NCBI GenBank assembly: GCA_003116975.1
Contig: BGKB01000085.1
Span: 124,001-188,000, forward strand
DNA length: 64,000 bases
Direction: 5' to 3'
Source of the DNA: Aurantiochytrium sp. KH105
Taxonomy: Eukaryota; Sar; Bigyra; Thraustochytrida; Thraustochytriidae
Part shown: positions 10,281-19,445 of the stretch, piece by piece
Numbering within the stretch: the first letter of the stretch is position 1
How the letters are laid out: each line of letters begins with the position of its first letter
Notes under the pieces: model-generated
What the model was told of the DNA's origin: nothing
The model's input: the letters and a program-made list of their open reading frames with translations, nothing else
Databases searched by the model: none
Program-made: the position numbers and the translations under genes

Positions 10281-10543
10281 GCGGGTGGAGAAAAAAATGC
10301 TGTGGCCTCGTATCGCAAAGTATTTGGACATGGCCTCGTGCGCACCTTTCAAGAGTCCGAGTCCGGGTCGTCCCCGGGGACATTAATCGGCCGCAGATAG
10401 CCAGTGGTAGGCGGCAGCAAGGAAGAAATCAAGAGGCTCCGGCTCAGCCTGCCTGCCACCACCGGCAGGACGCGGAGATTTGCCTTCACAACGGCTACTT
10501 TTCCTTGCATTATACCACACATAAAAGGGACAAAGAGAAATCA
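9607..10543. other. Microsatellite-rich intergenic region
   Basis: Upstream of the 9606 start and downstream of the ODAD1 stop at 10544. It contains (CT)n then (CG)n at about 9645-9679, GCAAGCAC-type repeats at 9695-9720, CCAGCAGG-type repeats at 9780-9820, (GATT)n at about 9886-9930, and (CT)n at about 10217-10278. No gene seen. Confidence 0.6.
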
Positions 10544-12436
10544 TTATTGATAGTGGTCGTCGGGAAGATTAAAGTGTGCGGTGGCCTGCGAATCGACAAA
10601 GGTGCGCTGGCGCGAGTGCTGCTGTTGCTGCTGTTGCTGGTGGAAGTTGCTGCTCGCTGCGTGCACAGCACTGCGCTTGGGGGACTGCTGATGCGCAGCC
10701 TTCTTGTGAATGGTCTTCATCGTCTTGATCTTGAGCTCTTGGTGCGTCAGGGGCCTGTACTCGTGGTCCTCGTCGTCAGATCCTTCGTCCGAAGAGTACT
10801 CGTTCAGCGAAGGAGGATTAATCTGCACAGTATCCTGACCCATTGGCGCCGTTGGACCTTGGCCTAGAATGCTCACAAGAGCATTCGATGGCGAACCCGG
10901 GCCGCCCGGTGAACCCGGCGAGAACGGGCTGCCCGGCGAGAGAAGCGGGCTGCCAGGACCTTCGTTGTCTAGATCGCCACCCAAACCAAGGTCGCCAGGG
11001 TTGCCTCCGTTGGGGCTGTTCGGGAGCTGACGACGCGAGTATGCCGCCCACATTTGAAGAATCTCGTTGGTCCGCTGCTCAATGATGCCAAGGAACTGCA
11101 TAATATTGGCCTCCGTGACCTGGGTATCCGACAGCAAGTCAGCCATGGCCGTCTTGTCGCACTCTGTCTTGAGAAAGATGGCCTGAATGCCGACCTTGAG
11201 CGCAGCAATCGTCTTCATGGCCTCCTGATACCGAAGTTCGTACTTTTCGGCAGCAGCCTCGGTGCTCTGCAGCTTCGACTGCAAGTCGTTGAGCAGCTGC
11301 TGATGCTGGTTTGCGTCGTCGCCGGACTCTTGCGTGTACTTGTCCTCTTCCTCGTGAAGCTGCTGAATCTGCTCCTCAAGCTTCTCAAGCTCATTGTTTT
11401 GCTCATTGACAAAGTTGAACAAAGAAAAGTTCTGCTCTTCGTTCTGGATAAAGGTCTTGACAAGCTCGTCGACGTCTGTGATGCCTGTCGCAGCTTTGAT
11501 CTTATTAAAGGCCTCTTCGTACGACTGGACCTTCATCTCGGTGGCGGCAACATTGGCCTTGTCCTTGGCCATGCTCCACACGCCCTTGGCCACCTTCTTC
11601 TTGAGACGTGCCTCCTCCTCCATTGACATCTCGCCACGTTGACCGATGGTGTCCTTGCCCTGCTCGCGCAACAGCATATCTTTGCGTCGTCGGTCCGCGT
11701 CGATGGCACGATCCAACTCGGCGATTTGCTCGTCGACCTCGGCACGCTCCTTGTTGTTCTGCTGCTCGATTGCCGTCATCTCCATCTGTGCCTGATCGCG
11801 GGCTTCGTAGGCCTGGTTCGAGGACTCGATAATGGTAGCCATCTGCTTCTTTTTCTCGTGCAGCTCCTTTTCAAGCTTGCGATAGATATTGTCAAACACA
11901 ACACGCTCGCGCCGCAGGCCATCAATCGTCTCCCGGAGCTGCTTGTTGTGCGCAAGTGCCTCGTTAAATTTAACAAGAGCTTTGTCGAGACGGTTCTCGA
12001 GAATGCGAATCTGCTTGGCCACCATCTTTTGGCTCTCTTTTGCAGCATTCACGCCGCCCATTTGTTTGCGCTGTTGCAGGATTTTGCTCTTCATCACTTT
12101 GATGGCCTTATTGAGCTCCTCAAGGTTACGGGTTTCGATTGCAAGCTTTTGCGTAAACATGTCGCCCTGGTCCTGGACCATGGCGAGCTTGCTCGAGGGT
12201 CCAGAGTCGCCCCCCTTGGTGGCCAGGTGCCGTTCTTCCATGGCGAGTTCCGCCTTGAGAGCTTCTTCATCCTTGCGCAGCTTGTTGATGGCTGCTTGCT
12301 GTCGTCGAATGATGTTTTGACTTTCTTCCGTATACGCGCGCCTGTTTTGCTCCATGTTGCGGTACTCGCGCTGGAGCTGCGCAAATTCAGACGCAAGCGC
12401 CGAGGCCGACTTGGCCTCACCATCGTTCCCGCTCAT
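10544..12436 (-). CDS. Outer dynein arm docking complex protein (ODAD1/CCDC63/CCDC114 family)
   Basis: Predicted 630-residue coiled-coil protein of the axonemal docking complex that seats outer dynein arms on doublet microtubules (DCC2/ODA1 in Chlamydomonas). Heptad-rich helices cover about residues 15-480. The family signature lies at about 147-195 (LENRLDKALVKFNEAL, then LRETIDGLRRERVVFDNIY). The C terminus differs from the core: a Gly/Pro/Ser segment with repeated SPGSP-type units (about 515-560), an acidic stretch, then a Gln/His run. The start is the first true ATG at 12436; the upstream frame lacks an ATG. The neighbouring minus-strand gene is DRC4, also axonemal. Confidence 0.88.
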   Translation of the reverse strand: MSGNDGEAKSASALASEFAQLQREYRNMEQNRRAYTEESQNIIRRQQAAINKLRKDEEALKAELAMEERHLATKGGDSGPSSKLAMVQDQGDMFTQKLAIETRNLEELNKAIKVMKSKILQQRKQMGGVNAAKESQKMVAKQIRILENRLDKALVKFNEALAHNKQLRETIDGLRRERVVFDNIYRKLEKELHEKKKQMATIIESSNQAYEARDQAQMEMTAIEQQNNKERAEVDEQIAELDRAIDADRRRKDMLLREQGKDTIGQRGEMSMEEEARLKKKVAKGVWSMAKDKANVAATEMKVQSYEEAFNKIKAATGITDVDELVKTFIQNEEQNFSLFNFVNEQNNELEKLEEQIQQLHEEEDKYTQESGDDANQHQQLLNDLQSKLQSTEAAAEKYELRYQEAMKTIAALKVGIQAIFLKTECDKTAMADLLSDTQVTEANIMQFLGIIEQRTNEILQMWAAYSRRQLPNSPNGGNPGDLGLGGDLDNEGPGSPLLSPGSPFSPGSPGGPGSPSNALVSILGQGPTAPMGQDTVQINPPSLNEYSSDEGSDDEDHEYRPLTHQELKIKTMKTIHKKAAHQQSPKRSAVHAASSNFHQQQQQQQHSRQRTFVDSQATAHFNLPDDHYQ

Positions 12437-13085
12437 TGTCTTCACCCAATGATGAAATCTCGTATTGCTAAGACGACTTGCGGCTCGCGTTTGCCAACAC
12501 CAGTCCAAGATCGATGCGCGTCCCTGAGCGCGCAAGGTTTCGTACCCTTCCTTGGTGCGCGCCCTGTACGCGCGCGCCCAAGACTCTTTTCTTGTCTAGG
12601 AGAAAGTGCGCAAGCGCTCGCTGCCTTGCACGGATGCTTAAAGTAGCAATCGATCAAACGACAAAGTAGGAGCGCGTCAATTGCCGCCGACCGGCACTTG
12701 AGCAAGCACGCGTCCGCTTAAGCTTTTTTACAAGTTCTTATCGCACGCGCGACGAGTACAATCATAAGACGCAGCGACTCTACGCATTGGAGCAAAGGCC
12801 TTCAAGTGGAGACAAAACTCTTGCAATAAAGAACTTGAAACCTTGAAAAAAAAAGGGGGGGGAGGGGGGGTTCCAACGGATAGTCTCCTCATGGCAGCTA
12901 GCACATCGACACAGGTTGAAAGTACACACGAACACACACATTATCGTAAATGGCCCGAGACGAGACGAGACGAGACGAGAGAAGGACAGACTGACAGAAG
13001 ACTTGCTGGCAGCTAGAGTGACAGAGGGAGAAACAGATGATTGATTTGGAATGGGAGTAAATTGGTAGGGGTATTAAAATGGAAG
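12437..13085. other. Intergenic region between ODAD1 and DRC4
   Basis: Carries the presumed ODAD1 promoter and the DRC4 3' side. An A-run followed by a G-run lies at about 12845-12870, and a (GAGAC)n tract at about 12956-12983. No extra gene seen. Confidence 0.5.
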
Positions 13086-14477
13086 TCAAAAGCCGCTCGC
13101 TGGAATCTTGAGAGGATGCAGCTCGAAACCAACCTCTTGAACAGCGATGCCATATTCGCCAAGCTTGGACTCGTACGCCTCGAGCATCTTGTTGTGGTGG
13201 CCGACAGCGGCGGTGATCGACTGTGAAAGATCCGAAACAGCAGCATTCTTCGCCTCGAGTATATCACGCACCTTGGCTTGCACAATTCCAAGCGTCGAAG
13301 GATCGAGATTGAATTGCTTGAGGATCTCCGACAGATACCCGTCCGTCTTCTCGAGCTCCCGGTCGAGCAGAGTCACCTTCTTCTCGAGCAGAATATTCTT
13401 GAGACCAGTCTTTTGCTGGACGTCAAACACAGAGCTCTGCAGCTGGTCATACAGATTTTTGCGCTCGGACGAAATCATCTCAAAGCGTTGGCCAAGAACC
13501 TCGTTCTCCCATTGCAGCGCCTTGAGCTGATCCTGCACGACGCCCAGGTTGACCTTCGTTTTGGACAAGCGTGCCTTAATCTCCGTGTACTCTTCGAGGC
13601 TCCCTCGCAGGCGCTCCACATCTTGAAGGGCCTGTTTGAGTGGTTCGGACATGCGCTTATTTTCCTGGGCAATCTCGAACATGAGCTTTTCATCAGCAGA
13701 CTCTTTCTTTTTCATCTCTGAAACACCCTCCTTGAGAGACTTGATGAGATCCAAGTTGTTGTGCGTGATGTCATTGTAGTAGTTTTTGATCTCTGCAAAG
13801 GCCTTTTCGTGCGTCTTCATGAGCTCGTCAATGTGGCTGTCCTTGCGTTGCTCGATGCGCTGGATATCTGCCTTACGCTGCGCCTCGAGCTGTTCGCGGA
13901 GCACGCGTGAGCGTCGTTCGTGCTTGAGCTGCAGCTCCCTGGCTCGCCGCTCGAAATTCTGTCGCAGCTCCGTGATGCGACGATCCTGTTCCTGCTTGAG
14001 ACTTTTGATAAAGTCTTCATGGCTTAGCTCCGTCTCCTTGAGTTCAATTTTGAGAGCGCGCTCGTCCTTTTTCAGCTCTGTTTCGGCGTGTCGATGCTTG
14101 TCTTCCTCGAGTCGGAGCGAATTATTGCAATCGGCCTTCAAGTAGGTCACCTCATTCTGGTGCTCGTACAAGAGATGCTTGACACGCTGCTTGTAAACCT
14201 TGATTTCGACCTGGTGTCTCTCCTCAAGATCTTGTAGCTCGCGATGCTTGTTGCGCACTTCGGCCTTTTTGTCTTCGAGATTCTTCTTCTCCACAATCCA
14301 GAAATAGTTGATCTTTTCGCGCTGCTGCTGGAATTCGTTGAACTGCTGCTGCTCCGTGAGCACCTGCCGCTTCAAGTCCTTGGCCTGCCGCACGAGTGCG
14401 AGTCTTGCTTCGGCCTCAGCATTGCCGGCGCCACCGTCATCGCCCTTCTTCCCGCCCTTCTTCTTTCCCTTGCCCAT
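13086..14477 (-). CDS. Dynein regulatory complex subunit 4 (DRC4/GAS8)
   Basis: Predicted 463-residue coiled-coil protein of the nexin-dynein regulatory complex, which links doublet microtubules and regulates ciliary beating. A basic N terminus (MGKGKKKGGKKG) leads into continuous coiled coil. Conserved GAS8 features include REKINYFWIVEKKNLED (about 50-66), YLKADCNNSLRLEE (about 108-121), and the LKNILLEKKVTLLDRELE block (about 365). The length is close to the family norm of about 450-480 residues. The start is the first true ATG; the frame reaches 14591 without one. This gene supports a flagellated life stage in the organism. Confidence 0.92.
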   Translation of the reverse strand: MGKGKKKGGKKGDDGGAGNAEAEARLALVRQAKDLKRQVLTEQQQFNEFQQQREKINYFWIVEKKNLEDKKAEVRNKHRELQDLEERHQVEIKVYKQRVKHLLYEHQNEVTYLKADCNNSLRLEEDKHRHAETELKKDERALKIELKETELSHEDFIKSLKQEQDRRITELRQNFERRARELQLKHERRSRVLREQLEAQRKADIQRIEQRKDSHIDELMKTHEKAFAEIKNYYNDITHNNLDLIKSLKEGVSEMKKKESADEKLMFEIAQENKRMSEPLKQALQDVERLRGSLEEYTEIKARLSKTKVNLGVVQDQLKALQWENEVLGQRFEMISSERKNLYDQLQSSVFDVQQKTGLKNILLEKKVTLLDRELEKTDGYLSEILKQFNLDPSTLGIVQAKVRDILEAKNAAVSDLSQSITAAVGHHNKMLEAYESKLGEYGIAVQEVGFELHPLKIPASGF

Positions 14478-15098
14478 GGTCCCGCGCAGCGGCGCCTCTG
14501 CGCTTTTCCGCCGCGCCGCGAGCTCGCTCGAGCTCACGCACAAGCCTCGGTTTGCTGAGTGCCTCTGCTGCAGCAAGCCACTGCAAGCCACCTCAAGCTA
14601 ACAAGCTAGTAAGCAAGCAAGCAAGCAAGCAAGCAAACACTTGCTAAGGAGACTTCTGGTTTCCTTTTATCTCGTTCTTCTACTTCTTTCTTCTTTTATG
14701 GCAAATGAAGAAAGCAACCCCTTTTCGCACGGCAAACTTGTGACAATGTGCTATCGTCGCACGGGTCGTAGTAGCGCTGCGCCGTCGCAGCAGAGGCGTA
14801 CTTGCGCAGATCTCTCTGCCAATAAATACCAAGTGCCCAATGCCAGTGCAAAATGAAATTCAACGGATCTGCCGTCCATCGCAACAACACCTGTAAAATG
14901 GTGTGTACCACTCTTTAGAATGAGAACGTGCACGGGACTCATTGACGCCGCGCGGATCTATGGGACTCTTCTCTGCGGAAAAAAAGGTGCGCGCGCGCGC
15001 GCGCGCGCGCGCGTGTTGGATGGGGCGTTTGAGAGATCGATGGGGGACGAAAGACGAATTAAAGGTCAAGCAAGTAAGTCTTCGGACGAGGCGAAACG
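14478..15098. other. Divergent promoter region between DRC4 and the IQ/WW gene
   Basis: A 621-bp region that probably drives both genes. It holds an (AAGC)n tract at about 14608-14636 and a (CG)n alternating run at about 14991-15013. No third gene was recognised. Confidence 0.5.
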
Positions 15099-16460
15099 AT
15101 GGACCGGCGGCGAAAGCCAAGTACGACCCCCAGTGCGCGACAAGCTTCGCGACGGCGATCGCTGCGGCTGTCCGTGGAGGAGAGAGCTTTTGAAGCTGCG
15201 CAGCATGCTGGAGCTGCTCGCCTACAAGCCACGTACAGAAGCTACCGCGTGCGAAGACGCGTGAAAAAGAGGCTTAAAAAGAGATTTGTCAAGGCTTGCG
15301 ACAGCGACAGCGGCTATGATTACTGGGTCGATCTCGAAACGAACATCTCTCAATGGACATGCCCCGTCCTTTTGCGGGATGCAGACTTTCAGTACTATGG
15401 CATGGAGGAACCAGATCCAGCGGGCCCCGCAGGCACAACGACTGCGATGCGCGAGGGGTGGCTCGCCGTGCTACCGCGTTCCTCCAATCCTGCAAATGCG
15501 AGGCCACAGCGGATCGACATTTACGCCTCCATTGAAGCACCTCAGCGGTGCTTGTTTGTGAATCAGAGCAATCTCGTGGCGTTTTGCGGAGATGAATCTG
15601 ATGCAACCGAATGGAAGTACGCGCTTTCGTTTTTTGCGTACACGAAATCCATGCCGGGCTCCACTCGATACTCGGTATGGAGTGCATGCCGACCCTTTCG
15701 CTGCAAGGTCTGCATGGAGCAAACCGAGACGGATGGCGATCCAACGGCGGAGCGTCATCGAGGATGGCAGCGGCGTTTCGAGTTTCACGCGTTTTACAGT
15801 CCTCTGCAAGGAGCAATCCGTTTGAATGTGCAACAAGTTCCCAACCCATTACGTCACCGCATCAGTGAGATGGCTTCCGCTCGCGGCGGGTGGGGCCAAC
15901 TTTTTTCCTTTTTTGCGTATCCTACGATTCGTCAGGCTGTCTACGAGGCAGTTTATTGCGAACCAGCATTGGAACGATCGATGATCAAAGCCATGCCTGT
16001 GCAAGATTCACCGTTTCTCCATCCGCCCATCGACCAGATCGAGTACGATCCAGAAGGAGATCCAGAGCTGACAACTTCTTGGTGCCGCAAGTTTGAGTTC
16101 ATCGGGTTCAAAAGTCGATATCCAGGAACTGTTCAGTTCACCGTTTTACAGCGCTTTGAACCGCTTCTCCAGGACGAGAACATGTCCAAAGAAGAGAAAA
16201 AGTATGCTGAAGATGTCCATTTTCCCATCTTCAAGCTTGCCCAAGAGGGCCAGGGCGATATTGCGGGGTGGACGCCCGTGACAGAATTCTTTGCATTTCC
16301 GTTACCCATTCCAGGGACGACAAGATTCTATTTCAAGGTCGCGCGCAAACCCACGCGATTTCGTGTGACGCTGCATGACCACATTGGTCCCTGGCTCACG
16401 CTTTTTTCGTTTTATGCTTACTCGACCCGAGCGCAAGACGTCTATAGAATTGAATATTAA
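15099..16460 (+). CDS. IQ- and WW-motif protein with six beta-type tandem repeats
   Basis: Predicted 453-residue protein. A basic N terminus is followed by an IQ-like calmodulin-binding motif (RLQATYRSYRVRRR, about residues 41-54) and a WW-like motif (DYWVDLETNISQW, about 74-86). Six divergent repeats follow, at about 172, 225, 267, 329, 392 and 431, with spacing of roughly 40-65 residues. Each repeat has an aromatic core (F-x-F-x-A-Y/F), in several copies a PG[ST]xx[FY] turn, then a basic hydrophobic strand; examples are LSFFAYTKSMPGSTRYSV and TEFFAFPLPIPGTTRFYF. I do not recognise the repeat. The protein has no signal peptide or membrane span. Its divergent pairing with DRC4 hints at a flagellar role, which is inference only. 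Confidence 0.75.
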   Translation: MDRRRKPSTTPSARQASRRRSLRLSVEERAFEAAQHAGAARLQATYRSYRVRRRVKKRLKKRFVKACDSDSGYDYWVDLETNISQWTCPVLLRDADFQYYGMEEPDPAGPAGTTTAMREGWLAVLPRSSNPANARPQRIDIYASIEAPQRCLFVNQSNLVAFCGDESDATEWKYALSFFAYTKSMPGSTRYSVWSACRPFRCKVCMEQTETDGDPTAERHRGWQRRFEFHAFYSPLQGAIRLNVQQVPNPLRHRISEMASARGGWGQLFSFFAYPTIRQAVYEAVYCEPALERSMIKAMPVQDSPFLHPPIDQIEYDPEGDPELTTSWCRKFEFIGFKSRYPGTVQFTVLQRFEPLLQDENMSKEEKKYAEDVHFPIFKLAQEGQGDIAGWTPVTEFFAFPLPIPGTTRFYFKVARKPTRFRVTLHDHIGPWLTLFSFYAYSTRAQDVYRIEY

Positions 16461-16600
16461 AAACGAACAGCTCCAGTCACCTTGGCTAAGTTTCTCTTCC
16501 GTTCGTTATAATTCATTTTGCAGGTGAACGTGCGCTCAACGACCAAGGGCAGGGCACGCGAAGATTTTTCTCCAGGACCGCACCAGCGCTGCTCGACGCT

Positions 16601-19081
16601 TCAGGCGTCCTGGGGCACATTCAGGCCCTTGACAATATCCTCGCAAAAGTTGATGGTCTTTTTTTCTTGGTCAGAGCTCACATCATAGTTCTGATAAATG
16701 ACGGCAAGATGCACAGTCGGGTCAATCTTGCGCACAACGTAAGTTATTTTCCACTCGTCCTCACGTACAACAGTCGCCGAGGCTGCGCAGTCCGTGAAAG
16801 GCGCGAGGATGATACCTGCAAGTCCCGCGCGATAAGGTGCGAAATCGAAATTTTGTGGCCACGAGAAGATGATGGGAAGGCCGTTGATTCCGGCGATGGG
16901 CTCGAACAGCCCTTCTTCCGTATCTTGATCCGCGTCCTCCGCTGCCGCATCTCGAGACGTTCGGTCGCCAAGTTCCTGGCAATTCTGAACGGCCAGCTTG
17001 CATTTGAGCGTGTCGCTGTCGATTCCGAGATTCTCGCAAAGGGGTCTGGTACACGTTAGCGTAAATGCCTCCGGATTGAGAGGTTTGCATATGAAGCCAT
17101 TTGGTGTTCGCGTGGGAAGCACGTAGCGTTGAAGCTTTTGGTTCGATGGAGCGTGGAATTTTTTATCTTTTTTGGATTCCTTGGCGTTCGAAAGGTCTTC
17201 CGCATTGACTCCTTGCTGCTCGCACTGCACTGCATCCAGTACGAGTACCGCACCAAACGCAAGATTCTTCTTTCCTACCCTCTCTTCCAAGCTGCACGCC
17301 TTGAGATTTTTCTTCATGCCAACGAAACGTTGGATTTTCAGAACGAGCGGAGACCGGGTCCTCTTCATTCCTGTGCCTAAGCGCATGGCGAGTACAGGAT
17401 AGAAAATTAGCGATGCCTTCGCAGCAAGGATATTGAATACCCGCTGCGTGTATCGCACGGCCACGCGAAAGTGGTCCTGGGTGATCGCGTTCATCGCCCT
17501 CGAATTCTCAACTTGATGAGGTCGGATGGTGATATTGAATGGTCCTACTGCATTGGATGGGCCGCCGTTCCCTTGACCACTAAAGCTTCCAGAGCTGCGC
17601 TCAGGCTCCTCTGCGCCATGGGCGTGTGCGCTCCCCGAAGAGCTAGGAACAACCAGCTTTTCGAGCGTTGCAACATGCTTGCGAGCCTCTACGAGAGCGA
17701 GCATGGTGCCATCCAACGAATAAGACGATATCTGGTAACGAACTTGAGCAAGGGCCATGAGGGCGTCCAGCTCAGCAAGAGCATTGTTGATGAGAACTTG
17801 CAGCATGCGATTGCCGTCAGAGCCCTCGAATACATCGGTGTTGCCCATTTGCTCTCTTGCCTTTGTGTCCACAACCAGATCGGCTAGAGTACCATTGGTA
17901 TGATCTTTGATAAGGCGCTCGTACATTTCACAGGTGGCACGTCGCGTCTCGAGAAGCTGGCTCATTTTCAGAAAGATTGTCGCGTACGCCTCAAATGAGC
18001 CCTTTGCAAGCTGCGCCTTGACAATGGCCTTTTCTCTTGCGGTGAGACGGACAGTATCGACGAGCTCCTTGGACTCATTGGCTCTCTTGGATCCCATGGC
18101 TTTGTGAGCCGTGAGCTTTGACACATGATCATGGCCGTGCTCGTGTTCCTGCCGACCACGCTGGCCTGGCTCGCCGCTGCTTAAGCCTGGTCCGTTTGAC
18201 AAGCTGTCCTCGTAGGATGAAATCGCAGCGCACTGGGCGTCGATGAGACGATGAATGCCTTCGATTGACCTGTCAAGATTTCTGATGGCCTTTTCGAGAT
18301 CCTCTGGATCGTCCAGGAACTTGAGCGCTGTGAGAAGCTTGTCCGCCGAAAAAAAGGATAAGAGCACACCTGATAGTGCGAACCAAAAGGCGTTGTTCTC
18401 GTCAGAATTGCGATCGAGTTCGTTGATCAGTCTCCCTTGGGTACGTTGAGTTTCTCCCTCACGAAGGCCATCAAAAAACTCAAACAGGCTGTCCTTGATG
18501 GAGTGTTCCTCATCGAGAGCTGAGATAAGGTCCGAAACGACCTTGGAAAAGGGCGCAGAGTACGTGCCCTCTTCGGGGCGCCTCGTCGCTTCACCTAAGA
18601 GGCCGCCACTAGTTTCGTCATTATAGCTTGTCGAGGTGGCAATGTCTGCCCAGGTGCCCCCGCTGTTGAGTGCGACGTCGCCGAGGAATTGGCCGACCTG
18701 GTCTGAAATTCCATGATGTAGACTCGAGAGCCCAGCCGAGTACGATTTGCTGGTGTTGAGTTTTCTGCGGTTCCGTGAGCCCTTGGGCGTTGCAAGTATG
18801 CCGGCTGCCGAGAGCATTCTGTCCTCTCTTCGCCCGTGCTGCTCCTCTGCCAAATGATGCCTCCATCTGCTCGGCTGCCGCGCTTTTTGCAGCAGTTGCA
18901 GCGTCGGCGACGCGCTCGTCACGGGCTTGTGCTCCTCCGCCGCGCCCTCCGCTGCGCCCGCCCGCGTCGCCGCTGCTGCTCTCGCGCTCGCCCTCGCCGG
19001 CGCCGTGCCGCCAGAATTATCATCCGCTCGCCATGCGCGGGATCCGCCATCGCGGGCGGGAGACGGAGTCGAGTTGCCCAT
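16601..19081 (-). CDS. Large orphan protein, possible KICS2 (C12orf66)-like
   Basis: Predicted 826-residue protein starting MGNSTPS, which fits an N-myristoylation signal (Gly2, small residue at 6). The first 130 residues are low-complexity. The middle is helical, with a short hydrophobic helix (FWFALSGVLLSFFSA) and a helical stretch AYATIFLKMSQLLETRRATCEMYERL. The last 80 residues alternate hydrophobic strands: LPIIFSWPQNFDF, then WKITYVVRKIDPTVHLAVIYQ. The order and spacing recall the end of animal KICSTOR subunit KICS2 (VMHWPN, then STYFLTRPEPHFTIVIIFE), which restrains TORC1 at lysosomes. This is a by-eye resemblance, not a database match. The start is uncertain: the frame stays open upstream, where it runs antisense through the SNM1 gene. 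Diverges from the SNM1-like gene. Confidence 0.6.
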   Translation of the reverse strand: MGNSTPSPARDGGSRAWRADDNSGGTAPARASARAAAATRAGAAEGAAEEHKPVTSASPTLQLLQKARQPSRWRHHLAEEQHGRREDRMLSAAGILATPKGSRNRRKLNTSKSYSAGLSSLHHGISDQVGQFLGDVALNSGGTWADIATSTSYNDETSGGLLGEATRRPEEGTYSAPFSKVVSDLISALDEEHSIKDSLFEFFDGLREGETQRTQGRLINELDRNSDENNAFWFALSGVLLSFFSADKLLTALKFLDDPEDLEKAIRNLDRSIEGIHRLIDAQCAAISSYEDSLSNGPGLSSGEPGQRGRQEHEHGHDHVSKLTAHKAMGSKRANESKELVDTVRLTAREKAIVKAQLAKGSFEAYATIFLKMSQLLETRRATCEMYERLIKDHTNGTLADLVVDTKAREQMGNTDVFEGSDGNRMLQVLINNALAELDALMALAQVRYQISSYSLDGTMLALVEARKHVATLEKLVVPSSSGSAHAHGAEEPERSSGSFSGQGNGGPSNAVGPFNITIRPHQVENSRAMNAITQDHFRVAVRYTQRVFNILAAKASLIFYPVLAMRLGTGMKRTRSPLVLKIQRFVGMKKNLKACSLEERVGKKNLAFGAVLVLDAVQCEQQGVNAEDLSNAKESKKDKKFHAPSNQKLQRYVLPTRTPNGFICKPLNPEAFTLTCTRPLCENLGIDSDTLKCKLAVQNCQELGDRTSRDAAAEDADQDTEEGLFEPIAGINGLPIIFSWPQNFDFAPYRAGLAGIILAPFTDCAASATVVREDEWKITYVVRKIDPTVHLAVIYQNYDVSSDQEKKTINFCEDIVKGLNVPQDA

Positions 19082-19445
19082 CCTCGCGCCCTCGCGCCCT
19101 CGCGCCCTCGCGCCCCGCACGCGCTCCCGCGCAGCGCGCGACCGACCGACCGACCGACCGACCGACCGACCGCGCGCCTGCGGGTCGTTCGATCCTTCGT
19201 TCGAAGTCTGCCGTCGGCGGCCGAGACCGAGACGGATGCTTTGGTTTTGAACCGATCGTTTTGAACCACGCGCATCTTCAACATCATCATCTTTCCTGCC
19301 TGCAGAACCAGAGCGCGCTCGACTCGCCGCGGCTCGCCGCGGCCCGACGCGGCGACGCGGCGACGCGGCGACGCGGCGACGCGGCTCGGGACCTTGGCCC
19401 GACGCGCCGCGCCGCCGCCTCGGCCGGCCGCGCAGAAGGAGCGCG
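19082..19445. other. Divergent promoter region with GC-rich tandem repeats
   Basis: Separates the KICS2-like gene (minus) from the SNM1-like gene (plus). It contains a (CCGA)n tract at about 19139-19171 and an (ACGCGGCG)n tract at about 19345-19384. Shadow frames through these tracts are repetitive and rejected as protein. Confidence 0.6.
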
